From NCBI GenBank assembly GCA_048594885.1, contig JBMDXB010000113.1, forward strand, positions 1 to 64,000: a stretch of DNA of 64,000 nt, written 5' to 3'. The notes under the pieces were generated by a model, which had not been told where the DNA came from, ran no database searches, and saw only the letters and a program-made list of their open reading frames with translations. The translations under genes were made by a program, and so were the position numbers. This DNA is from JBMDXB01 sp048594885. Its GTDB lineage: Bacteria; Acidobacteriota; Vicinamibacteria; Vicinamibacterales; 2-12-FULL-66-21. Of this stretch, positions 23,322 to 31,797 are shown one piece after another. Numbering within the stretch: position 1 is the first letter of the stretch; each line of letters starts with the position of its first letter.

Positions 23322-24761
23322 ATGCGCACCGAATCACACGAGCCGAATTCTCTTTCAATCGGCGGTGTCTGTTCGGCACTTCTTGCGGCGCTCGCCATCG
23401 CGACCGCGGCCGTCGACGCGCGTTCTGCTCAGGCCGCTCCGCCGACCGCCGCCGGTTTTGCGACCCTCGTCGAGAGGCTTGTCCCGCAATTCCTTGCGAC
23501 TGACGGGCCCTCAGCGGTATCGATCGCCGTCGTGCGGAACGGAGAGGTGCTCGCGAGCGGCGGCTGGGGACTCGCCGATCGCAGGGCCAAAACGGCGGCG
23601 ACGGCGGACACGATCTATCGCATCGGCTCGGTGACAAAGCAATTCACGGCGGCGGCTATCCTCAGACTCGTCGAGCGGAAGCGTCTCGCCCTGAACGACG
23701 CGATCGGCACGCACCTGCCCGACCTGCCGCCGGGATGGCGCGGCGTGACCATCGAGCATCTGCTCAATCACACCTCGGGGATTCCCGACTTCACCGAGAT
23801 CGGCGGCCGCTGGTCGCGGCATTGGGACGAACCGATGCCGCCGGCGAGTCTACTAGCGCTGGTCGCAAAGGACTCGATGACATTTGCGCCGGGCGGCAAC
23901 TGGCAGTACAGCAACACCGGGTATGTCGCCCTCGCCATGCTGATCGAGAAGATCTACGGCCGCTCTTACGCCGAAGTGCTCGAAGGGGAGTTCTCGCGGC
24001 CGCTGGGACTCACCCGTACCCGCGTGTGCGAGGACACTGCCGGTGCGAATGGCCAGGCGATTGGCTACCGGCGCGACGGCTCCTCGTTCGACGAGGCGGG
24101 GTACCGGCACGTGTCGCATTGGTTCGGCGGCGGCGGCCTCTGCTCGACGGTTGTGGACCTTGCGGCGTGGAACCGCGCGTTGCACGGCGGCCGCGTGCTC
24201 ACTCCGGACACGCTGACGATGATGACGACCCCGAGGGGAGCAGCGGCGGCGCGCGGTTATGGCTTCGGGGTAACGTGGATTCCCATTTCCGGCCACAGGG
24301 AGATCTCCCATAGCGGCCAGTACTCGGGATTCGCGAGCTTCAACGCGTGGTATCCGGACGATTCGCTGTCGGTGACGGTGCTGACCAACACGGCGCCGAT
24401 GCCTACCCGAGAGATCCTGGCGCGGAATCTCGCGCTCGCCGCGCTGAACGCTCCGCTGACGATCTCCGCGCCGGTCGAGGCACAGCCGAACCGGGCGGCG
24501 TTGAAGATGTACGCGGGCGAATACACGATACCCGTGCCCGGGCGACCGGGCCTCGATCTCCGCATCTGGGTGGACGGCGGGACGTTGCGCGCGCAAGCTG
24601 CCCGACAGCGCGAGTTTACTTTGTACGCGACCGGGCCACACACGTTTGGCACCGCTGTCGATCCCTCGATACAGTTCATCTTCTCGGTCGAGAACGGGGC
24701 CGTCACCGCGCTGACTTTCGAGCAGGCGGGCCGGAAATTCGAGACGGTGAAACGGAAGTAG
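23322..24761 (+). CDS. Secreted serine hydrolase, beta-lactamase/class C PBP-like
   Basis: A 479-aa exported protein (signal segment about residues 15-40). The penicillin-binding fold motifs are complete: SVTK with Ser103/Lys106, YSN at 196-198, and HSGQYSG as the third motif. The C-terminal 100 residues form a separate beta domain (YAGEYTIPVPGRPGLDLRIW), as in D-aminopeptidase/esterase-like family members. Peptidase, esterase or lactamase activity cannot be told apart from sequence. ATG 23322 has GGGAGG 8 nt upstream. Confidence 0.9.
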   Translation: MRTESHEPNSLSIGGVCSALLAALAIATAAVDARSAQAAPPTAAGFATLVERLVPQFLATDGPSAVSIAVVRNGEVLASGGWGLADRRAKTAATADTIYRIGSVTKQFTAAAILRLVERKRLALNDAIGTHLPDLPPGWRGVTIEHLLNHTSGIPDFTEIGGRWSRHWDEPMPPASLLALVAKDSMTFAPGGNWQYSNTGYVALAMLIEKIYGRSYAEVLEGEFSRPLGLTRTRVCEDTAGANGQAIGYRRDGSSFDEAGYRHVSHWFGGGGLCSTVVDLAAWNRALHGGRVLTPDTLTMMTTPRGAAAARGYGFGVTWIPISGHREISHSGQYSGFASFNAWYPDDSLSVTVLTNTAPMPTREILARNLALAALNAPLTISAPVEAQPNRAALKMYAGEYTIPVPGRPGLDLRIWVDGGTLRAQAARQREFTLYATGPHTFGTAVDPSIQFIFSVENGAVTALTFEQAGRKFETVKRK

Positions 24762-24874
24762 GCAGGCGCACGAGTCCGCGTCGCCCGCGTGTCGGATCGA
24801 AGACGCGAGTCAGCGTCGTTGGTGTTGCCGGCCGCCGGATCGGACCGCAGCTTGAATTGAGAACGGGGGCAGCA

Positions 24875-25786
24875 ATGCGCACCGAAGGTCAACGCAGATC
24901 GAGCAACTTCGAAGATCGTGGCAGCGGTCGCGGCGGTGGTGGCGGCGTTCCGATCCAGGCGCTGGCCGGTCTCGTGAGAGTCCTCGGCGTGAAGGGCACG
25001 TTGATCGCAGGGCTCGTGATCGTCGTCGGGTTCCTGTTCATGCCTGCAGGACTCAAGGAGCAGATCCTCGGCGCTTTGACCGGTAGCGGCGACGGCGCGC
25101 CCTCGGGACCAGATGCGGCCAGCGTCTGTCAGGCGTCGGAGGCGAACGGCGCGGCGTGTGATTTCTCCCGCGTCGTGCTCGCGTCGACCGAAGACGTGTG
25201 GACGCCGCTCTTCGAACGCGGGGCACTACCGGCCTACGGCAGTTCTCCGCGTGCGTACCGGCATCCGACGCTCGTCGTCTTTGCCAACGGCGTCTCGACT
25301 GGTTGCGGCAACGCCACCTCCGCCGTCGGCCCGTTCTATTGCCCGACGGATCAGAAACTCTATATCGATCCGGGCTTTTACGGCCTCATGGAGAAGCGGC
25401 TGCGCGCGCCCGGCGACTTCGCACAGGCATACGTGATCGCACACGAGGTTGGTCACCACGTGCAGAACCTGATCGGCGCCACCAGGCTGCACCCGAGCGG
25501 TGAGACGTCGAACCAGGTCTCGGTGCGCGTGGAGCTCCAGGCCGACTGCCTGGCCGGCGTGTGGGGCCGTTCGGCGCGCTCGGCGCTCGAGATCACGGAC
25601 GAGGATCTCGGGGAAGCGCTCACCGCCGCGCACGCGATCGGCGATGACACCCTCGGCCACGCCGATGAGAGGAAGTTCACGCACGGCTCGAGCGAGCAGC
25701 GGAAACGATGGTTCCGCCGCGGGTTCGAGAGCGGCGATGCCCGCCAGTGCGACACCTTTGCCGTGCAGAACTATCGCGAACTCTGA
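24875..25786 (+). CDS. Neutral zinc metallopeptidase, YpfJ-like
   Basis: A 303-aa membrane-anchored protein. A Gly-rich cytoplasmic start is followed by one TM helix (TLIAGLVIVVGFLFMPAGL, about residues 42-60), then the extracytoplasmic peptidase domain with HEVGHH (190-195), the conserved GPFYCPTDQKLYIDPGFY and VRVELQADCLAGVWG supplying the third ligand. This matches the YpfJ/zinc metallopeptidase family; the substrate is unknown. ATG 24875 follows GGGGG, and the long frame upstream overlaps the hydrolase gene without coding character. Confidence 0.9.
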   Translation: MRTEGQRRSSNFEDRGSGRGGGGGVPIQALAGLVRVLGVKGTLIAGLVIVVGFLFMPAGLKEQILGALTGSGDGAPSGPDAASVCQASEANGAACDFSRVVLASTEDVWTPLFERGALPAYGSSPRAYRHPTLVVFANGVSTGCGNATSAVGPFYCPTDQKLYIDPGFYGLMEKRLRAPGDFAQAYVIAHEVGHHVQNLIGATRLHPSGETSNQVSVRVELQADCLAGVWGRSARSALEITDEDLGEALTAAHAIGDDTLGHADERKFTHGSSEQRKRWFRRGFESGDARQCDTFAVQNYREL

Positions 25787-25808
25787 ATCTCCACCAACAG
25801 CCGGCCGG

Positions 25809-26273
25809 CTAGGGTCGGAGAGCCGCAGGTCCGAGTTCCGAGGTGCAGTTCGGGCACCGCGACGCCTTGATCGAAATCGTCGACGCGCAGAACTGACATT
25901 CCTTGGTCACCGTCTCTGCCGCGACCGGCTTGTCCACCGCGCTCTTGATGCGATTGACCTGCTTGACGATCAAGAAGACCGCCAGCGCCACGATGAGAAA
26001 GCCGATGATGTCATTGATGAACTGGCCGTAGGCAATGACGGGAATCCCCTTGGCCTTCGCGTCGGCAAGTGATGCCGGGATCCCCTTCGAGGAGTCGAGG
26101 ACCGTGAACAGGCTCGAGAAATCGACGCTGCCCAGGAACAGTCCAATCGGCGGCATCAGGATGCCTTCGACCAGCGTCGTGACGATCTTGCCGAACGCCG
26201 CACCGATGATCAGCCCCACCGCAAGATCCATGACGTTGCCGCGGGCGATGAAGTCTCGAAACTCCTTCCACAT
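25809..26273 (-). CDS. mscL: Large-conductance mechanosensitive channel MscL with zinc-ribbon tail
   Basis: A 154-aa MscL. The N-terminal amphipathic helix (MWKEFRDFIARGNVMDLAVG) and TM1 (LIIGAAFGKIVTTLVEGILMP) are canonical, the periplasmic loop holds FSSLFTVLD, and TM2 is FLIVALAVFLIVKQVNRI. The cytoplasmic end has CQFC...CPNC, a zinc ribbon found in a subset of MscL proteins. It protects against hypo-osmotic shock. ATG 26273 has GGAGG 8 nt upstream. Confidence 0.96.
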   Translation of the reverse strand: MWKEFRDFIARGNVMDLAVGLIIGAAFGKIVTTLVEGILMPPIGLFLGSVDFSSLFTVLDSSKGIPASLADAKAKGIPVIAYGQFINDIIGFLIVALAVFLIVKQVNRIKSAVDKPVAAETVTKECQFCASTISIKASRCPNCTSELGPAALRP

Positions 26274-26337
26274 AAGCGCCTCCGCTCCTCTTCGACATCC
26301 GCTGCTGACGCCCTTGGCCTGTTCGCTACGGCACTCT

Positions 26338-26448
26338 CTAACTGCGACCGAACGTCCGCCCGAGACTGCCGAGAATATCGTCCAGCGCTGAACCATTTCG
26401 GTTCTGATCCAGCGCTCCACCCAACGTGATGCTGTCGAGAATACTCAT
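26338..26448 (-). CDS. Small ORF, 36 aa, with strong ribosome-binding site
   Basis: Reads MSILDSITLGGALDQNRNGS and ends DDILGSLGRTFGRS. GGAGG lies 7 nt before ATG 26448, and the Leu/Gly/Asp pattern is not random GC-rich sequence. It sits between the FISUMP-type gene and mscL on the same strand. Unrecognised; LDSITLGGAL faintly recalls the N-terminus of YidB/DUF937 proteins. Confidence 0.5.
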   Translation of the reverse strand: MSILDSITLGGALDQNRNGSALDDILGSLGRTFGRS

Positions 26449-26497
26449 GCTGACGCCTCCTGTGAGCAGCCGACTCGCGGGCCCGACTTCTGAGCGG

Positions 26498-27106
26498 TCA
26501 CTCCCTGACGCAACGCACGGAGATTGCCATCTGCTTGTGGCCCTGGGGCTGACGATAGAGCGCTTGACTGCCTTTGCCGAAGTTATAGAACGGTGCGGTG
26601 ATCGGATCGTTTTCCGATGCCGTCCAGTAAAATCCGTGTGCCTCCAGCCGCTCGTACTTTCCGTCAACAGAGCGATTGCCACCCAGGACGGCATTGAAGC
26701 CTGAGGTGCCTCCGCTCAGGAGCGCCGGGTACGCGGCTTTACCCTTCTCTGGCGAGTCGTTCCCCACTCCACCATAGTGCTTCGCCAGCTGACGCCATTC
26801 GCCGTCGGTCGGCAACCGCCATCGATCTCCCAGCGACTGACACCCGCGCTGCGCCGATTCCCACGTGTACACACGGCCATATCGACGGCAGTTCGGTTCC
26901 GAATCGTCGTAACAATAGGATGACGACATGTTGACGTTCAGATTGGCCGTCGTCCACTCTTTGCCGTCCGCCAACCGTGTGGACGACGCAATCGTGTCGG
27001 ACAGCTTCTGGCCTTGCGCTGAACCGTGCGTCGAACCGGCGCCGCCAACAGCTCCGAACGCAATACTCAGCGCGATTGCCGCGGCCCTGATTCGACTCGT
27101 CGTCAT
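26498..27106 (-). CDS. Secreted FISUMP/C-type-lectin-fold protein
   Basis: A 202-aa exported protein (signal peptide about 1-31). The remainder has the Fibrobacter succinogenes major paralogous domain pattern: WTTANLNVN, SYCYDDSEPNCRRYGRVYTW, WRLPTDGEWRQLAKHYGG, GFYWTASEN and the ending MAISVRCVRE. These domains resemble the formylglycine-enzyme/lectin fold but are thought to be structural or ligand-binding at the cell surface. Four Cys could form two disulfides. Confidence 0.85.
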   Translation of the reverse strand: MTTSRIRAAAIALSIAFGAVGGAGSTHGSAQGQKLSDTIASSTRLADGKEWTTANLNVNMSSSYCYDDSEPNCRRYGRVYTWESAQRGCQSLGDRWRLPTDGEWRQLAKHYGGVGNDSPEKGKAAYPALLSGGTSGFNAVLGGNRSVDGKYERLEAHGFYWTASENDPITAPFYNFGKGSQALYRQPQGHKQMAISVRCVRE

Positions 27107-27245
27107 GTTGTTCTCGCGCCAGACACGGCCGCTCGTTTAGCAGCCGCTGCGGGCCCTGGCGGATCATCTCGCGTGTGCCCGGCCGGTGCTCGAGCGCTCT
27201 GCAGAATTGCCGGCTTCCTGCCGTGCCTGCCGTGGGATGCTGGAC

Positions 27246-27830
27246 TCAGCGTCCGCGGGCGGTGGTCGCGCGGGGCGTCCGAGGCAGTTCCGCGAACAGG
27301 GCCCGGAGCACGTCGACCTGTTGCCGGACCGCATCGGCTGCCGCGCTGGTGTACGCGGGATCGTCGACCAGGCGTCCGAGGGTCGCAATCGGTTTCTGCA
27401 GCGCCTGCAGGCGCTGCACCAGATGCTCGTGCGCCAGCGCCTGCTCTCGAGCCGCCTGGAGCACGCGGCGGGTATCCGCGAACGACACCGCCGGCTGCAG
27501 GACCAGGAACCGACGGCCCCGGGCGCGCAGGGCGGTGGGCGTGACCGGCAGCTCGCGTCCGCCGGCGTCTGCGAGCATGAACGGCTCGCCGTCGAATCGA
27601 CCGTCCGCCTCGCGCGACCAGAAGGCCTCCGCCTCGGCGAGAAATGCATCCAGCGCGGGGAATGCCTCGAGGAGCGACGGCGTGTCGCTGTCGTCTCCCC
27701 GTTGCAGGGCGGCCAGGTACCACGCGGGCGCGGGCGATTGCGCCGCCTTCAAGAAGCTCCCGGACGGCAACTGCTCCAGCACGATCCAGTCGAGGGCGGT
27801 GGACAGATCATTCAACAGCGAATCGGGCAC
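27246..27830 (-). CDS. PAS-like/helical protein of the small-GTPase operon
   Basis: A 194-aa cytoplasmic protein starting at GTG 27830, with GGAGG 6 nt upstream and 20 nt after the GTPase stop. The first half (LLNDLSTALDWIVLEQLPSG, PSLLEAFPALDAFLAEAEAF) and the central beta part (GRRFLVLQPA) look like a divergent PAS or similar sensory fold. The second half is a long helix (DTRRVLQAAREQALAHEHLV) as found between sensor and output in signalling proteins. Position as last gene of the operon suggests a regulator or effector of the GTPase. The fold is inference. Confidence 0.7.
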   Translation of the reverse strand: MPDSLLNDLSTALDWIVLEQLPSGSFLKAAQSPAPAWYLAALQRGDDSDTPSLLEAFPALDAFLAEAEAFWSREADGRFDGEPFMLADAGGRELPVTPTALRARGRRFLVLQPAVSFADTRRVLQAAREQALAHEHLVQRLQALQKPIATLGRLVDDPAYTSAAADAVRQQVDVLRALFAELPRTPRATTARGR

Positions 27831-27850
27831 GTGTTCCCTCCGGTTCCGCG

Positions 27851-28348
27851 TCAGGCCACCACCATGTCGCGCGCGAGCCTGAGAAACGCCTCCTCGACGC
27901 CGGTGCCGGTTTTCGCGCTCGTGCGGATGATCGGCCATCCCTCCTCGGCCATCCGTACCAGCGCGCGCGCATCCACTTCCCACTGCGATTCGAGGTCCGC
28001 CTTGTTGATGACGAGCACGACGGGTACCCGTCCGACGACGGCGGCGGCGGTGTCGTGAAGCGATCGTGCCACGGCGAGCGTCTGCTGGCGCGTGCCGTCG
28101 GCAACCAGGAGATACCCCGACGCCCCGCGCAGATAGGAGGTGCGGACGGTCTGGAACTCGTCCTGGCCGTAAATGTCCCACAACATGAGCGTGACCTGGT
28201 CCCCGTCCACCGTCACTACCTTCTTGTCAACCTTCACGCCGACGGTGGTCAGGTACTTGTCGGAAAACACGCTGCTGACAAAACGCGAGACCAGGCTCGT
28301 CTTGCCGACGCCGAACGCGCCGAGCATGCAGATCTTCTTCTGCGTCAT
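27851..28348 (-). CDS. Ras/Rab-like small GTPase
   Basis: A 165-aa single-domain GTPase with every G motif: P-loop GAFGVGKTS (10-18), a switch I Thr in KYLTTVGV, DIYGQDEF (58-65) with Gln62 in the position equivalent to Ras Gln61, NKAD (115-118) and SAK (144-146). It has no prenylation CAAX box or membrane segment. Bacterial members of this family include MglA, a polarity switch, and many unstudied Rab-like proteins. The start overlaps the upstream OmpA-protein stop by ATGA, so the two are co-translated and probably interact. Confidence 0.92.
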   Translation of the reverse strand: MTQKKICMLGAFGVGKTSLVSRFVSSVFSDKYLTTVGVKVDKKVVTVDGDQVTLMLWDIYGQDEFQTVRTSYLRGASGYLLVADGTRQQTLAVARSLHDTAAAVVGRVPVVLVINKADLESQWEVDARALVRMAEEGWPIIRTSAKTGTGVEEAFLRLARDMVVA

Positions 28349-30096
28349 TTCTCCTGCCTGTCCGGCAGCACGCGAAACGAGACGCGCCGGTTCCGCTGCT
28401 TGTCGCTCTCCGTCGTCCCCGGGCCGGCGGGTTCCGTGCTGCCGAGCCCTGTCGCCGTGAATGACACCGAGCGCAGGGCGGACGCCGACAGGAGATCATG
28501 GACGCGGTCGGCACGCCGGATGCTGAGCGGATTGTTCGATTCGGGCGGACCGTCGGCGTCGGCGTGTCCGCGTATCTCGACGGTGAGGCGCCGGCCTTGC
28601 AGATGCGCGAGTCCGTCCAGCAGGCGCAGCAGCTCTCGAACCGCCGCGAGACGCGCTTCTCCGCCGGAGATGAACGCCGTCGATCCCCTCTCGAACAGCA
28701 GCGGCGTCGCGTCGAGCGCGCTCGCCACGTGGCGGACGCTCCCGTCGATGGTCGCGCCCGCGTCGAAGCGGCTCACACCGGCGAGTGCAGGCGCGAGCCG
28801 AGCGGTGTCGAGAATCCACGGTGCCGGCGCATCGCCCGAGGCCGTCAGCACTCCTCCGGCATAGGCGAGCGACACGCCGGGCGGAGGCCCGAGGATCTGA
28901 CGGGCCCGCTCGAGGACGAGCGACGGATCGAGCGCCTGGTACAGCTGCCACGTCCCGCGGACGCGGCTGGCCGGCAGGTCGTACGCCGGCACGAGCGAGG
29001 CGGGATCCCGCGCGAGCGGATCGCGCAGCCCGCGCACCAGGTACTGGCCCCCGCGCCGCTCGCCACCGAGTACGACGATGCCCGGTTCGGCGCGGAGCGC
29101 ATCGAGGTATCCGTTCCACCGTGCCCTGTCGCGCAGGGTGACCGACGCCCAGATTGCGAGCGTCGCCGCGACGACACCCACCGCCGCCCACAGCAATCGC
29201 GGGGGCCGGCGCGGTTCCGCCTTGTACTGCGCATGCAGGCAGTCCTCGAGGGTGGGACGGAGGCGCTCGAACGCCGCGGAATCGCCGTCGAACGATCGCA
29301 GCGCGTCGCCGTCGTACGCGTGCACCCGCTCCAGCGCTTCCTGCAACGCGGTGCGCAGCTCGCGGGGAGGCGTCCCGCGGATCACGGCGGCCAGGATCGC
29401 ATACGGCCCCTGCTCGACCCAGACCGACAATTCACCCACGCGCAGCGCCTCGAGCGCGTCATCCTCCGACACCCGAAAGGAGTCGCGGGAAAAGTCGCGA
29501 ATCGCGGTGAGCATGCCCGAGATCATGTCGGGGTCCTGAACCGCGTTCGCGTCGGAGGTGACGTGCTGCAGCAGCAGGCCGGACCGCCGGTCGATCAGCA
29601 GGAGCTGCTCGACGCGATACACGAGCGTATTGAGCAGCACGACTTCCGCGAACGACTTCCCCGTCCTGAGCGCGGTGATCCGCCACTTGATGGCGCGCCA
29701 CGAGAGGCTGTGCTCGACGGTGCGGTTCAGTGACTCGACCATCGCGCTGAGGCTCGCGGCAATCGCCTTGCGGATCGCGGGCCCGATGACCGGAAAGAGC
29801 GCGTCGGCGAGCGGCTGTGGATTCTTCCGGACCGAGGCCGTGAGGGCTTCCTCGATCGTCGGGGCGAGGGCTCGGGTCAGCTGCGGGTCGTGCCGGCGCA
29901 GCAACACGGCCTCCGGCAGGACCTCGCTGACGTCGCGCGCCTGCCTCCCGGGATCATCGAGCCGCGCCTGGATCGCGCTGAGCTGCCGCTGCTCCGGTCC
30001 GATGATCAGCGTTCGCAGTTCGGCAAATGTCCCGGCCGGTGCGGGCTCGACGTCGGCGCGGCCCTCGGCAGACCGCGCCGCGGCTCCTCTAGTCAC
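28345..30096 (-). CDS. Trans-envelope OmpA-domain protein with cytoplasmic Roadblock/longin-like domain
   Basis: A 583-aa protein. Residues 1-150 are helical (PTIEEALTASVRKNPQPLAD). Residues 155-262 (LLLIDRRSGLLLQHV, DMISGMLTAIRDFSRDSF, LSVWVEQGPYAILAAVIRG) have the alternating pattern of a Roadblock/longin-type GTPase-partner domain. One TM helix lies at 301-320. Outside are a BON-like region and, from about 468, an OmpA peptidoglycan-binding domain (VEIRGHADADGPPESNNPLS, RNRRVSFRVLP). The layout would connect cytosol, inner membrane and cell wall. The start GTG 30096 overlaps the upstream gene by 8 nt. Confidence 0.85.
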   Translation of the reverse strand: MTRGAAARSAEGRADVEPAPAGTFAELRTLIIGPEQRQLSAIQARLDDPGRQARDVSEVLPEAVLLRRHDPQLTRALAPTIEEALTASVRKNPQPLADALFPVIGPAIRKAIAASLSAMVESLNRTVEHSLSWRAIKWRITALRTGKSFAEVVLLNTLVYRVEQLLLIDRRSGLLLQHVTSDANAVQDPDMISGMLTAIRDFSRDSFRVSEDDALEALRVGELSVWVEQGPYAILAAVIRGTPPRELRTALQEALERVHAYDGDALRSFDGDSAAFERLRPTLEDCLHAQYKAEPRRPPRLLWAAVGVVAATLAIWASVTLRDRARWNGYLDALRAEPGIVVLGGERRGGQYLVRGLRDPLARDPASLVPAYDLPASRVRGTWQLYQALDPSLVLERARQILGPPPGVSLAYAGGVLTASGDAPAPWILDTARLAPALAGVSRFDAGATIDGSVRHVASALDATPLLFERGSTAFISGGEARLAAVRELLRLLDGLAHLQGRRLTVEIRGHADADGPPESNNPLSIRRADRVHDLLSASALRSVSFTATGLGSTEPAGPGTTESDKQRNRRVSFRVLPDRQEK

Positions 30097-30679
30097 CGGC
30101 CGCGACCTCCGGCGACGGCAGGTGGAACTGGCCGTTCAGGCGCATCGCCATTTCCGTGAACAGCGCCGCCAGACTCGCGCGATCGGCCTTGTCGTTCCGC
30201 AGCTCGTGCGATTCGCGCGTCAGCCGCGTGATGAGGTCGTCCGCCTGCAGGCGCAGCTCCTCGATGAGCCGCTGTTCCTGGTCGTGGAGCTGCTGGCGCG
30301 CGTCGCGAAGGCCGCGGGCGATCTGATCGTCGAGCTGCGAGGCTTTCTGCTCGAACGCCTGCGCCGTTTCACCGAGTTCGCGTGACAGCTCGCGAGCCGC
30401 GGCCGCGCGGTTCTCCTGTTCCGTCTTCAGACGATCCGTCAGCGAGTCGACCTCCCGCTGGATGAGCGCTTCGATCGCCGACAGGCGCTTTCGCACATCC
30501 TCGCGCAGGTCGCTCGTTTCTTTCGCCATCCGCTCTTCCAGACGCGTGAGCTTCCGGTCGAAGTCCCGCATCTGGACGCCGAACAGCAGGTCACGCACCT
30601 TCTCGAGGCTCGCCGCCCCCTCGGGCTCCGCGACGTGCGCAGGCGCTCCGGGGGTCTGTGGGTCGATGGTGGTCGTCAC
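30089..30679 (-). CDS. Coiled-coil protein of the small-GTPase operon
   Basis: A 196-aa protein beginning at GTG 30679 with AAGGA 8 nt upstream. After a Pro/Ala-rich lead, LEKVRDLLFGVQMRDFDRKL opens an almost unbroken coiled coil (RLEERMAKETSDLREDVRKR to ELRLQADDLITRLTRESHEL), ending with DRASLAALFTEMAMRLNGQF. No enzymatic motif. First gene of the four-gene operon; a scaffold for the OmpA protein and GTPase is a reasonable guess. Confidence 0.8.
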   Translation of the reverse strand: MTTTIDPQTPGAPAHVAEPEGAASLEKVRDLLFGVQMRDFDRKLTRLEERMAKETSDLREDVRKRLSAIEALIQREVDSLTDRLKTEQENRAAAARELSRELGETAQAFEQKASQLDDQIARGLRDARQQLHDQEQRLIEELRLQADDLITRLTRESHELRNDKADRASLAALFTEMAMRLNGQFHLPSPEVAAGD

Positions 30680-30816
30680 GGGTGTGTCCTTCGTAAAGGC
30701 CGTCCGGCGTGGCAGCGTCCCGGCGGCGCCGGAGGGAAGTTGGGGCATACGGACATGACCAGGGCTCGGTTCGCAGCCGCCGAGGAAGGAGCGTGCTGGT
30801 CGGCATCGGCCAAGAC

Positions 30817-30843
30817 CTCCATGACTCGATGAGAGTCATGGAG
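30817..30843. promoter_or_regulatory. Perfect 11-bp inverted repeat upstream of the GTPase operon
   Basis: CTCCATGACTC (30817-30827) and GAGTCATGGAG (30833-30843) are exact inverse complements with a 5-bp spacer, 138 nt before the first start codon. It could be an operator or a transcript hairpin; no T run follows on either strand. The rest of 30749-30946 shows no gene. Confidence 0.5.
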
Positions 30844-30946
30844 AAGCCGAACACTAGCACAAAAGCGGATGGTCGCTGCACACCGTTATGCGACGGGACG
30901 ATGGCGCGCGATGACCGTACCTGAGCCGTTCGCGCGAGTGGGACGG

Positions 30947-31747
30947 CTACCGCGCGGACTGCTGGAGCACGAACTCGCCGGCGATGCCGGTATCGACGGT
31001 GAGATCGACTTCGGTGGCCAGCGGGCTGGTCGAACCCATGAGAGGACCCTGTTTCGCCTTGATGCCGAACGCCGGATCGATGCGCGGCGGCCGCTGCGTC
31101 GCGATGCTGTACCGCACGGACAGATCCCTGGGCATCACCACGCGCACGCGACCGCTGCCAGGCGAATTGAGGCGTACCTGTCGTCGTCGACTGCCGCGGG
31201 TCAGACCCACCTGAATGTTGCCAAGCAGGCCGACGTCCGCCCGGATGTGGCCGACACCACCGTCATTCACTGTTACGGTGCCACGATCGGAGTACAGCAC
31301 CACGTCACCGGTCACGCTGTTGGACCGCACTTCGCCGGCGCCCATGCTCGCGTTGGCGACCATGCCGTCAGGCAGTTCGACCGTGATGCCGATATCGGGC
31401 AGCTGCTGCGGGTTTCCAGCGTAGAGGCGTCCCTTGCCGCCGGGAACGCATTCGTGCGGCTTCTTCGGATCCTTGGTCGGGTAGACCGCGCAGATCGTGA
31501 TGCCCTCCGGCGTCTTCACCATCGTCACGGGCACGTCGGCTGCGAGCTTCGCCTTCACCACGGACACGACCACGTGAGCATCCGTGGCTTTCTTGAGAAG
31601 GATGTACCCGCTGCCGCCGAACACCTCCACCCGTGCGCCGCTCGGCAGCGGCACGGTGGCCGGTTGCCCGACCCGGATCTCGTTCGTCTGCGCCATCGAG
31701 AATCGTGCCGGCACGACGAGCGCCAGGAGGACAAACACACGGCCCAT
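30947..31747 (-). CDS. Exported DUF4097-like beta-helix/adhesin protein
   Basis: A protein of about 266 aa with a signal peptide (MGRVFVLLALVVPARFSMA). The body is beta-rich, with SGARVEVFGGSGYI, MGAGEVRSNSVTGDVVLYSD, TVTVNDGGVGHIRADVG and VRLNSPGSGRVRVVMPRDL, the pattern of DUF4097-type putative adhesins with repeated beta-hairpins. ATG 31747 is chosen for its signal peptide; an upstream GTG at 31810 would overlap the previous gene. It follows a secreted protein gene by 50 nt and probably shares its transcript. Confidence 0.6.
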   Translation of the reverse strand: MGRVFVLLALVVPARFSMAQTNEIRVGQPATVPLPSGARVEVFGGSGYILLKKATDAHVVVSVVKAKLAADVPVTMVKTPEGITICAVYPTKDPKKPHECVPGGKGRLYAGNPQQLPDIGITVELPDGMVANASMGAGEVRSNSVTGDVVLYSDRGTVTVNDGGVGHIRADVGLLGNIQVGLTRGSRRRQVRLNSPGSGRVRVVMPRDLSVRYSIATQRPPRIDPAFGIKAKQGPLMGSTSPLATEVDLTVDTGIAGEFVLQQSAR

Positions 31748-31797
31748 CCGCAGAACATGGGCTCGCCAACCGCCGTTCAGTAACACTCGCGCGTCCC

